A DNA stretch of 64,000 bases from Taeniopygia guttata (Eukaryota; Chordata; Aves; Passeriformes; Estrildidae). The first letter of the stretch is position 1, and every line of letters starts with the position of its first letter. The position numbers and the translations under genes were made by a program. Below, in pieces: positions 1-9,060 of the stretch. The notes under the pieces are model-generated. The model ran no database searches and was not told where the DNA came from. It was given only the letters and a program-made list of their open reading frames with translations. Where the stretch lies: the NCBI RefSeq assembly GCF_048771995.1, contig NC_133044.1:826001-890000 (forward strand), read 5' to 3'.

Positions 1-252
1 AGGAAGAGTGGAATCATTGAGTATAATGACGAGACATGTCCAGATATCCTTAGTCTTGGGTAAGGATCTTGTTCTGTGGCATTCTGGTAGAGCAGAGATT
101 TGAATTTCTAGAGCAGCTGGAAAACAAGCCTGACCATGCTAATAGCAATACCTCAAGGCACTTAGGGGACCTCAGCCTTCATGTCATCTTCCCTGGGACT
201 ATTTTAATGTGATTTCTGTTTCTCCTAGGTGTAACTGCTGAAGCTCTGTAAG
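1..252 (+). other. AKAP1: AKAP1 intron end and last 5'UTR bases
   Basis: Bases 1-228 are the 3' end of an AKAP1 intron. It ends in a pyrimidine-rich stretch and an AG at 227-228. Bases 229-252 are the last part of the 5' leader, directly before the ATG at 253. The upstream non-coding exon(s) and the promoter are outside the window. Nothing else is seen here. Confidence 0.8.
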
Positions 253-1840
253 ATGGCTTTACGCTTCCACAGTTTCATCCCGTACGCCATTCCCGGAGTG
301 CTGGCGCTTCTTGGCTGCTGGTGGATCTATTCCTGGAGAAAAAAGCACTCGGGCTATTGCAGCAAACAAGCAATAGCCATTGAAGGGGAGAAGCAGGAGG
401 AAGTATCAGAGAGTGATTCGTGTCCCAAACCAGAAGCATGTACCCCTCGAAGACTGCCTCTTTTGTCGGAAGAGAAGTTCCTGGAGAAGCCAGCCCCCCC
501 AACGACGCCCTCTCTCCTGCACCCAGCTCACGAGAGGCCGGATCTCTCCTGGGAGCCCCCAGACCTGTCAGCCACGACAGCTGGGCCCAGCCCCCGCGAG
601 GACGACAGTGAAAAGCTGGAATCGGTGGGATCTCGAGAGGGAAGCGATATCCCTGCTCCTGCCTCGCTCCCTCTGCTCTCTGGGAGCACAGAGTGTGACC
701 AGAATGCAGTGCTGAGCCACGTGCTGGGGCAAGGCTCAGGGGCAAACCAAGGCCAGCAGCCATCCCTGACACGGGAGTCTTTGGGAGTCACGGAGGACAT
801 CAGCAGCACAGAGCAGTCAGATGAGTCTTCCTGTAAGCCCCCTAAGGAAAAGCAGATGCCAGGAATTGTGCAGTCAGATACTGGCTCTGTGACAGCCTGT
901 TGCTTGGGATTGGAGAAAGAAGCCAGTGCCCCAGAAGCCTTTCTCAATGAAGCTGAAGTTGTATCAGGTCACGAGGATTCTGCAGTGAGTGTGTTACCAG
1001 GGAATTTGGAGTCTACCTGTCCAAAGCAGTGCAGGGAAGAAGAGATGTCCGAGTCAATCACTGGTACTATACCCATGTGTCAGAAGGACACACAGCCAAA
1101 AGGAGATGAGTTGGAAAGAGAGAAGATTGGAGGAGTGAGTTTGGACAAGGAAGTTGAGAAAATGGAGCAAGTAGCAATACAGATAATTTCCAAGGTCATT
1201 TTGGCAGCAACTGAGGAAGTGCTGTCGGGTTCTGCGGGCGATGCATCCCCTTGGCTCTGCCAGGTCCCTGCCAGCCGAGCTGAGGCTCCTCTGGGGATGG
1301 AGAGTGTTGCTGCCTCTGCTCAGGTGCCTGTGGAGGGAGCCACAGCAGCCGATGAGAGCCTGGCTGCAGGGAGCGGTGCAGAGGAGCAGGGTCAGGGTGT
1401 GACAGATTGTTCATCACACGGCTGTCGGGCCAGCCCTGTTCAGGGGAACACAGAGGACTGTCAGGCGAAGAGCTGGGTGTGCAGGGAGTCCCAAGGAGTT
1501 GGTCGGACTCGTGTGGAAAACTCTCTGGAGAAGTCACCTTTGTCCATGGAGGACTCTGGGTATGGCACGCAGACACCTGGAGGTGGGACGAGTGCAGAGG
1601 AGCCCCTGCAGAGCACAGTGCTGTCTGTCACATCAGACCAGCACTCGGACTCACTGAGCACATCCTCAGCCCCAGACACGTCTGCTGAGCAGAGCTCGGT
1701 ACCAAGGGAGACCCCCTGTGCTCCAGGGCTGTCCAAGGGCAGCACAGTGCCCTACAGCAACGGGATCCTGAAAGAGGATGGGCCAGACCTGAGTCAGGAG
1801 TGTAGCAGTGCTCCAGGGACGGATGGAGATCACTCGGAAG
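253..1840 (+). CDS. AKAP1: AKAP1 large coding exon: anchor, disordered region, RII helix
   Basis: This exon encodes residues 1-529 plus one base of codon 530. The start is chosen because the protein opens with the conserved AKAP1 membrane anchor ([15 protein letters not shown]) just after an acceptor. The RII-binding helix begins near base 1153. The donor is AAG|GTAAGG at 1841. The frame remains open through the donor to a TGA at 1981-1983, so reading through would add a 47-residue tail. The exon covers everything needed for mitochondrial anchoring and PKA binding but none of the RNA-binding part. Confidence 0.95.
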
Positions 1841-4800
1841 GTAAGGGACTGGAAAATCCTCCTGCAAAAAACATAGTGAACAAGCAGTGCTGGGGAGCAC
1901 CTTGCAGGTGTGAGACCTCATACCAGTGGATTCTGGTGACCTCTAGGAGCCCCTGGGTGGGGTTTATGGGCTGCTGCTGCTGACAGGAAGGTGAGGCTGG
2001 TTCTGAGGTGCTGCTGGAGGAGCTAGAGCAGAGCTCTGATGAATTGTGATAAAATCAGCTGGTTGCAGAGCAATTACCCTGAAGCCTTTTTGTTTGGAGG
2101 GGCAGGTGCATGCCAAGAAATCCCAACAGGGAGCAATATTCATGGAGTTCCCCCATCTGTCTGTGCTGCTTTTCCCTTGTAGGTGCTGGATGATGTGTGC
2201 CTGGCACAGTACATGCAAAGCTGTCTGAGCAAACATTAGCCTGTGTGACCTTGGGGATGGATGTTAAAATCCTTTGTAGGATCCTGTGGTGCCAACAGCC
2301 CTTAATGACAGGGGATGTCTTTTATAATTGCTACAAAGCAGTTGGAATACTGCTTGTTGCAAGACATGGGGGTTGAGTTTGCCAGCAATGAAGGATTGAG
2401 CCCACAGAATGTTTTCACTAGCGAGAGTACCCCCAGGAGGAGAAGGTATTGCCTTGTTGTGAGTGCTGGTGTGACAAGGTCCAGGAGTGCGTTGTGGAGC
2501 CTGGTAGCACTGAGACACTGAGGTGGAGAGAGGGGAATACAGCAGGTAAAGCTGATAAGGTGGGAGTGTTGGACAACAGGTCACTCAGTTGACCTTCATG
2601 TCCAGGCTGTGAGTCTTAAATCTTCCCTTAGCCTACAAAGCCAATGCCAACAGCTGTACCCTTGGCCTTTCTCAGCCTCTGTGCTGTGCTACCCGTTAAG
2701 ACGTGGCAAATGTGAAGCAGCTCTTGGGTTCATTTTTCTCTTTGGTCTCACTGGATGGTCTGAATACTTGCAAGCAAGTGAGGATCTTCATGCTTCTGCT
2801 TGTTAATGAGGAGGAAGGACCAAGCTCGTGTGACACTGCCTGTATCTGAGATCTGGTCAGGAGGAGGCTGTTGGAGTTTGTCCCTTTCCCAGGTAGAAAT
2901 GTTCCTGGTATCGGCTGATGGTTTGGGAGCAAAATACATTTCAGCTCTTGCACCTTGTTTCTTCAAATATAGGGCAAATTTGGGCAAAAGGCAGCCCCCT
3001 ACCATGCCTCATAGTGGGCACATCTAGCACTGGGGTCACTCTGCAGCCCTTCCCTTTGGGGTGGGAGCCTAAGTGTGGGTCTTGGGGGCTGTCTGAATGC
3101 TTGTGCCTGTCTTGTAGGTTCAGATGTAAATAGTGTGGATTTTGTGGACAGTGGCAGTGCCATGAGGAAGACAGTGGCTCGCCAGAACGCGAAGCTGGAA
3201 GGAGGATCCAGCAAGCCAGACTTCGTTATCTGGGAAATTGAGGTCCCAAAGGTAACTGCTGCTGGCCTGCTCAGCATCCTGCCCTGCCCTACACAGCCAC
3301 CTCCTGGTCCTCCCAGTCTGCTGCTGGCTCTGTGCCACCCCAGGGAGACCAGCAGCCAGTCCAGGATGACTGGAGTGTTCTGCTCCCGTTAGGACTCGCA
3401 GGAGTGACAGCCAGTGCACAACTGTAAACAAGCAGCACTCCAGGGCTACACCCAGGGCAATGGTGCTTGTTGAACTTGTTATTCCCCATTATCTTCCATC
3501 CAGCCTGGAAGTCCAATGCTTTGAAAGCATCCAGGAGGCTTTTAGGGTACACAGGTATTAAGAGCAGGAGATTATCAAAATGAACTGTGCTTACTGGTCT
3601 GAGCTCATCCCAGACCCACTGAACTCTGCACTGGTCCAGCACTGCCTTGTATTTATCCTGCCTGTGACAGAGGAACTGACAATGTGGGTGGTGTAAGCCA
3701 GAGAGAGCAGAGATGTTTGATCTGAGTGTCTCTTCCTGACTGTTGCTTTCTTGTCCCTTTCCTGAAGGAATTAGTTGGCCGCTTGATTGGCAAACAGGGG
3801 AGGTTTATGAGCTACCTGAGACAAGCGTCCGGTGCCAAAATTTATGTCTCAACACTACCTTATCTCCGTGACTCCCAAGTCTGTCACATCGAAGGTGAGT
3901 GGAATGTGTCTATTCATGGCCTAATGTGTATCCTGGGGGACTTAATTAGATGAGCAAGGAATTACTCCTCTGGGCAACCTGTTAAACTTACGCTGTTGAG
4001 GTAGTGCAGGAGGATCCTGGCAGTTGTATTTCAAGTGACAGGACTGGAGGTGTCCTCAGCATGCCCATGCTAGAGACTTCCCATGGTATTTTTGTCTTCC
4101 AGGGACCTCGCATCAAGTAGAGAAAGTCCTGAGCCTGATTGGCAAGAAGTTCAAAGAGCTGTGTCTCACCAACATCTACTCCCTCCCTCCGCCGATGCCG
4201 CTTCACTCCCTGCTGGTGTCCGCCTGGGTGAGTCCCGGCTCTGGCTGTGCTGGGGCTGCAGCTTGCATTGCCAGCAATACTCATGGCAGTTTTTCCTCCC
4301 CGTGGCAGCTGTTCCTCCCCGATGGAGTCACCGTGGAGGTGGTGGTGGCACACCAGGTGGATGCAGGGCACATGTTCCTGCAGCAGCACACACACCCCAC
4401 GTTCCACGTGCTGTGCAGCCTCAACCAGCAGATGTTCGCCTGCTACTCTCAGCCTGAAATTCCAACCCTGCCCACTCCTGTAGAAGGCAAGTCATGGATG
4501 CTCACAGATTGTTCTCTTGAGAAAGTTCTGGGCTCCTGTGCAAGCCTGCTGTCCCCGAGTCAGGTGTGGGAAGTTCCCAGTGGATGAGGATGTGATAGCT
4601 TACGTGTCATCTCATCTTCAAGCTGCTGCCAGAGTACAGATGTTGCTCTGCTCTCCCTTACCCGGCTCATCCCTGGAGTACCTCCTGAGCCACGTAGCTG
4701 CATGTTGAAATTCAGAGTGAGATCAAACCTGTCTCAGCTTATTTCCATTCAACCTGGCATCTGGGGTGTTTCTGCTGGCAAAGTGTGGAGCTGCTCCCAC

Positions 4801-7536
4801 ACCTCCATAGTGTGTCTGTGTCTGTCACTGTGTCTGCGCCTGGTGTGAAGGGTACATCACATGGAAAGGGGTTGTGTATTCCTGTGTGGAGACAGACCTT
4901 GCTGTTACTGCCCAAAGGCTGGAAGGGAACTGGGTACCTGGGCAGGGCAGCTTGGTTGTGGCAGACAGAGCTGAGGTAAAACCCACCAGTCCCTGTGTCT
5001 CAGCTGCAGGCCTGGTGTGCTGGAGCTCTGAGGGATGTTGGAGGAAGATGGAAGCAGCCTGAGAAATGCGGTTGGTTCTCCATAGATAAATGAGCAGCAC
5101 TGCTCATGCCTGAACTGCTGATTTTTTGGAAATCCACTTATCCTGAGCTTTTCTTCTCTGCACTCTGGTGTTTTGCAGTTGGTATTATCTGTGCAGCTCC
5201 AGGCCTGGATGGGGCATGGCTCCGGGCTCAAGTCATCAGCTACTTTGAGGAGACCGATGAAGTGGAGCTCAAATACGTGGACTATGGAGGATATGATAAA
5301 GTGAAGGTTGACACACTCAGGCAAATCAGGTCCGTGGGTCCTCTCCCATGGCCTGAGGCCATGTCTGGCTCAAATCCTAATCAGAGGAGTCTGTACAGTT
5401 TGAATTCTTAAAGGTGTTTCCACAGCTGAAGTGGGAAATGGTGGAAGGGTTCAGCTCAGAAGTGAGTGTGGGTTTTTGGGAGCACAGCAAGATCCTGCAA
5501 GGCTTTTTTGAAGTAGGGGGGAGAGGAAATGGCATCTTCTGCCATTTCAGTGTGGAAGCTGAGGAAGAGGATGCTTTCAGGAGGCCTCAAAGTGTAATTG
5601 ATTGATGAGCCAGCAGTAAGCTCCTGATTCTCAGTGCTCCAGCTCCACTCTCTGGGACAGCTGTGTTGGATCAGGGATTTTTTACACAAGCCCATTAAAT
5701 ATTTGATTGTGCCCCAGAGCTGGGAAATAGGCAGCACAGCCTCCCTGGTGGAGGTGGGTTTTGCTTAGAGCCTGATCCAGCTTGGCATGTTAATCAGACA
5801 ATTTATTGCTGCTCTTAGATTGCTGAGAGAATTGTCTGATTTTTTTTTTTTTGACTGTCATTAATTTAAAACTGAATTCCTGTAAGAGCAATTTGATTAA
5901 TCAATGTCACATTGAAGAATGTAGGAGTGATTTAAAGCCCTGTTCTTACTCTGATCCTCTTTTCTTTAAGGTCTGATTTTTTAACACTACCTTTCCAAGC
6001 AGCAGAAGTTTTACTCGACAATGTGGTGCCACTTCCAGGTAAATGGAGCTCTTGATGTACTGTTGGCCCATCTCCTGCAGGTTTCCATGGATGCCAGATG
6101 TGTCCAAGCCATGATTCTGTCTGAACCTTCTACCTCCTATTGCCAGTGCAGCCTCTGATGTGACAAGAGGAAGGATTGGAAAAATTGTATTGTATTCTTC
6201 TAAATGTGCTAGCATGGCATAACCTGTCAGAATCCAGGAGAAATATGATAAATGTCCAGACTTTTTCCTGCTTGGAGGAGACAATGAATTACTGTCCTAA
6301 GCAGCAAGTTGGCAGGACTGGCAGGGTGTAGGTGCAGTAGCTGTAACTGCTCTAATTCTTCTGTCATAGAGCTGCTGTAAATGCAAACTCAGTTTTTAAT
6401 CTGCACACAAATACCTGACACTTCCCTCCTGAAATTACTGATTTGTAAAGTTCTGTGCTCAAACGACAAGCCTGCGAGCACTGGGAGAATGTCAGTCACT
6501 GCCTAGAAACGCTTTGGTTTGCCTTTTTTTTTTGTCCTTGGCTCTGCTCAGTTGCTGGGCACCTGTGGTACAGACATTTTGGGTTCCCTGTGCCAGGAGT
6601 GCCCTCTGTGCAGGGTCAGCAAAGCCCTGAGGGACCTGAGCTTAGTTAATTGAGGATCAAAACAGCAATGGCAGCTCTAAGGTGTTGCAGAAGTGTACTT
6701 TGCTGTCTTTAAAGCCTCCTGATTCATCAGCTACTTGTGTTCACATGATTATGGCTGGTGGCTGTAGGAAGCTCTTCATCCTTTCCCTGCAGCACCAACA
6801 GCTCCAGGGATGGGATCAGCTGGCTGTGAGGGATCTCTGGCCTAGTGTCTGTAGGAGGACAGAGAATATTAGCTCCATAGTCCTTTCTGGCCTGTAAAGT
6901 CTGTGAAAGAGCTCATTTATTTGCTCTCTCTGCCCACAGATGAGGATCACTTCTCCCCGGAAGCCGACGCCACTGTCAGTGAGATGACCAGAGGTGCTGT
7001 CCTCGTGGCACAGGTACAGCCCGGGTCTGGAGAAGTCTTGTTGCTGGTGGCACTGCTGGTGTCCTCTGCCCTGCACTCTGTGTTATATAAAGCCCAAAGC
7101 CAGAGCCTGGCTCCTGGGAAATGCTGGGGCTGGGGAGCTTCCATCAGCCCTGCTTGGGACTGGGAAGAGAAGAATATTCCCTCTTGTTTCTGAAGTGCTT
7201 CTGGCTGTAACTGTCCCTGTAAGTGAATTGGGACCAGAATTGCTGCACACTCATGTTTTTCTGTGTTTCCAGGTCTCAAGTTATGACAGTGTCACAGGGC
7301 TGCCACTGATACAGCTGTGGAACTTGATGGGAGATGAGGTGGGTATATTGATATATATGCTGAAAACCCCTTAATCATAAAGCTATTATTGTTGATTAGG
7401 AACTTTTAGAGCCCGTGTTTGTTCTGTGGCTTGTTCACTTATCTGCTCTTTGGGTTTTGTTCCCCTCTCCCTTTAGGTGGTGTCAATAAACAGGACTCTG
7501 GTGGAAAGAGGGTTTGCTCGGTGGCTCGACTACTAG
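253..7536 (+). CDS. AKAP1: A-kinase anchoring protein 1 (AKAP1), ten spliced coding exons
   Basis: AKAP1 holds protein kinase A regulatory subunits on the outer mitochondrial membrane and binds mRNA there. Joining 253-1840, 3118-3251, 3768-3894, 4103-4227, 4309-4486, 5179-5329, 5971-6038, 6940-7013, 7273-7338 and 7477-7536 keeps one frame and gives 856 residues plus TAG; the human protein is about 900. Residues 1-30 are a hydrophobic anchor followed by basic residues (WRKK), as in orthologues. Residues ~35-295 are Ser/Glu-rich and probably disordered. Residues ~301-324 form the RII-binding amphipathic helix (core QIISKVI). A KH domain starts near residue 570, with its GKQG loop at 582-585. 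A Tudor domain covers ~715-775 (YVDYGGY at 750-756). Every junction is phase-consistent; one donor is GC. Identification is by recognition of the family; the splice model is inferred from the sequence. Confidence 0.96.
1841..3117 (+). other. AKAP1: AKAP1 intron with in-frame alternative 3' end
   Basis: This is a 1,277-bp intron between a GTAAGG donor and a TTGTAG acceptor. The preceding reading frame continues to 1983. If the intron is retained, or polyadenylated within, the product is 576 residues and lacks KH and Tudor. Only a weak GATAAA hexamer (2048-2053) is seen as a possible poly(A) signal; no AATAAA was spotted. The rest shows no gene or recognisable repeat. Confidence 0.6.
3118..3251 (+). 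CDS. AKAP1: AKAP1 exon: linker into the KH domain
   Basis: The exon follows acceptor TTGTAG and ends at CCAAAG|GTAACT. It completes codon 530 and encodes residues 531-574. The final residues (WEIEVPK) form the first strand of the KH domain. It is 134 bp long and ends in phase 0. Confidence 0.93.
3252..3767 (+). other. AKAP1: AKAP1 intron
   Basis: A 516-bp GT-AG intron (acceptor CCTGAAG). I see no gene or clear repeat in it. Confidence 0.85.
3768..3894 (+). CDS. AKAP1: AKAP1 exon: KH domain core
   Basis: Encodes residues 575-616, beginning [11 protein letters not shown]. The GKQG loop (582-585) is the GXXG signature that contacts the nucleic-acid backbone in KH domains, so RNA binding should be intact. 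The donor is GAAG|GTGAGT. The exon is 127 bp and ends in phase 1. Confidence 0.95.
4103..4227 (+). CDS. AKAP1: AKAP1 exon: end of KH domain and linker
   Basis: Encodes residues 618-658, including the last KH helix ([15 protein letters not shown]). It follows the acceptor CTTCCAG and ends TGG|GTGAGT. The next intron (4228-4308) is only 81 bp. Confidence 0.93.
4309..4486 (+). CDS. AKAP1: AKAP1 exon between KH and Tudor, with GC donor
   Basis: Encodes residues 659-717 plus one base. It contains a conserved AKAP1 stretch ([18 protein letters not shown]) leading into the Tudor region. The only donor that joins in frame to the next exon is GAAG|GCAAGT at 4487. This is a GC-AG intron, and apart from the C it matches the donor consensus well. 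Joining gives [13 protein letters not shown] across the junction. Confidence 0.92.
4487..5178 (+). other. AKAP1: AKAP1 GC-AG intron
   Basis: A 692-bp intron starting GCAAGT and ending TTTTGCAG. No usable GT donor lies next to the exon end in the correct phase. I see no other gene or repeat inside it. Confidence 0.8.
5179..5329 (+). CDS. AKAP1: AKAP1 exon: Tudor domain
   Basis: Encodes residues 719-767 with split codons at both ends. It contains the Tudor fold signature: an aromatic/hydrophobic pair at 731-732 (WL; WW in the human protein as I recall it) and YVDYGGY at 750-756. Tudor domains use such aromatic residues for ligand contacts. The donor is CAG|GTCCGT. Confidence 0.94.
5330..5970 (+). 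other. AKAP1: AKAP1 intron
   Basis: A 641-bp GT-AG intron ending in TTTCTTTAAG. An 11-12 base T run lies near 5841. Nothing else is recognised. Confidence 0.82.
5971..6038 (+). CDS. AKAP1: AKAP1 exon after the Tudor core
   Basis: A 68-bp exon encoding residues 769-790 ([19 protein letters not shown]...), the conserved start of the segment that packs against the Tudor core. It is too short to be found by a simple ORF search and is recognised from the joined protein. The donor is CCAG|GTAAAT. Confidence 0.92.
6039..6939 (+). other. AKAP1: AKAP1 intron
   Basis: A 901-bp GT-AG intron ending CTGCCCACAG. No gene or repeat is recognised. Confidence 0.82.
6940..7013 (+). CDS. AKAP1: AKAP1 exon, C-terminal region
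   Basis: A 74-bp exon encoding residues 792-815 ([15 protein letters not shown]...). The acidic FSPEAD motif is typical of AKAP1 orthologues. The donor is CAG|GTACAG. Confidence 0.93.
7273..7338 (+). CDS. AKAP1: AKAP1 penultimate coding exon
   Basis: A 66-bp exon encoding residues 816-837 ([20 protein letters not shown]...). It is flanked by TTTCCAG and GAG|GTGGGT and is conserved in AKAP1 orthologues. Confidence 0.93.
7477..7536 (+). CDS. AKAP1: AKAP1 last coding exon
   Basis: Encodes residues 838-856 ([19 protein letters not shown]) and the TAG stop at 7534-7536. The acceptor is CTTTAG. The protein ends a few residues earlier than the mammalian form as I recall it. Confidence 0.93.
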   Translation: MVSINRTLVERGFARWLDY

Positions 7537-8269
7537 CAATGTCCTAGATGCCTTGACTACTCTTTCTGCAGAGAAAAAAACAAAAGACAAAATCTTGTTT
7601 TGCACTGTTACAATTCGGTTTGGCAACTTCCCCTGAGGAGACCCATTCACACCTGCCTGTGGAGTTTTGTGGTCCATTGAAACACTTTTTCCTCAACTGT
7701 TACCATTTCAGTAGAACAGATACCTCATCTCCTGGAAGGGGGTGTTCAAAGCCATAATGACAGATACTGTAGCTTTAAAGCAAAAAGTCGTCCCTGGCCT
7801 CTGCTCAAAATTTAAATGGTTAAAAATCTAAAAGCCTTGGGGGGTGGCTGGAGGCAAAGGCCCCCAAAACGGTGGCTGTGCTTTGGTTCTGGCTGTGTCC
7901 TGCCCCACGAACTCAGTGTCTGCTTTTCCCAAAAGTTACATCGGTTGTCCTCTTTTTAACAGGCCCTGCTTATGAAATTAATGAATGTTATTAAGGAATT
8001 TAATATTCAGTTGTGGATTTTTCTGTATTGTGCCAGTAACCTGCACAAACAGCATCCATCTTGTGTCTTCCTTGCGCCAGGAGGTGGAGGAGTTGCGTTC
8101 CTGTGTCTCACTGCAATCATGGATTTTAGGCTTGATCTGCTCTCCCTGCAGGAGCTTGGAGTGCAGGATGTTACCACTACAATTTTTGCTCTGAAATGTC
8201 ATGTATTTAAAGAAAAGAAACTGCTTGCCAAGCCCAATTGTAGTTTATATTTTTCTAGCCGTGCAAGTC

Positions 8270-8277
8270 TGTAAATA
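8270..8277 (+). promoter_or_regulatory. Pumilio response element in the AKAP1 3'UTR
   Basis: TGTAAATA matches the PUF-protein consensus UGUANAUA exactly. It sits four bases before the proximal ATTAAA. Pumilio proteins usually repress or destabilise such mRNAs. Binding is inferred. Confidence 0.45.
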
Positions 8278-8280
8278 TAT

Positions 8281-8286
8281 ATTAAA
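8281..8286 (+). terminator. Proximal poly(A) signal ATTAAA
   Basis: ATTAAA in an AT-rich setting, followed within about 30 bases by a T-rich, GT-containing stretch. Its use is not proven. Confidence 0.4.
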
Positions 8287-9033
8287 AAAATCATTGTAAT
8301 ATTTTGTACAAGAAAAACACTGGAAACAAAGGGAACTTTACAGAAACTTTTTCACACCAAAATGTCCTATATAGGTAGAACTGGTATGGAGTGCATTAGG
8401 GTAGCCAAATTATTTGGAGCATCTGAATGTTGGGAGTGTTTCAGCTCTGCTGTATGAGGATTAGTGTCCCCTTAGGTTGCTGTCTGGTTGAAATTGTGAT
8501 CGCTGCATCCTTTGCTATGTTGCTGTACAGATCTGTTTAAAAAAAAAGTAACAATTTGGCATTACTCTTGCAGTGGTGTTCTCTCAATTTTTTTTTGTTG
8601 CTCCTTTTTAGATTTCTATTACATATTTAAAATTTTGCTCAAGTAATTTAAGCTGATTTAATGCTCTTAAAGACATGCCCTATAATGTGTATCATTTTAG
8701 ATATGGATTGAGCTGGGATTTATTGCTGGCAGAGAAGACACTTGCCAGAAACTGTTGATGTAGTCAGTCCTCAGAAGCTGCTTCAGGTGATTCAAGGCTG
8801 TGCTCACATCCTGTGAGCTGACACACCAGGGCATCACACATTTGGGCAGTGGCCTGCACCAGCCTTTAGCCCAATCCCCTCTGCTAGGGAATGGTTATAT
8901 CCTTTCTTGGAGTTCTCTCCTAGTCGATGCTTTGATTTAATGTTCATGTTTGCAGTAACATCCAAGGAAAACTAAATTGGGTAATTCAGATCTATAAAAA
9001 ATATATCCTTTTGGAATGTTTCTTTCCATTTCA

Positions 9034-9039
9034 ATTAAA
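9034..9039 (+). terminator. Distal poly(A) signal ATTAAA
   Basis: ATTAAA followed by GTG-rich sequence around 9060-9075. This is the likely end of the long AKAP1 transcript. Confidence 0.45.
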
Positions 9040-9060
9040 GCTCAAATTTTAAGCCATCTT

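Larger units (their letters stand above)
7537..9060 (+). other. AKAP1: AKAP1 3'UTR
   Basis: About 1.5 kb of non-coding, increasingly AT-rich sequence after the stop. Two ATTAAA signals are visible (8281-8286 and 9034-9039), which would give 3'UTRs of about 0.75 and 1.5 kb. No AATAAA is seen. The exact end is inferred. Confidence 0.65.
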
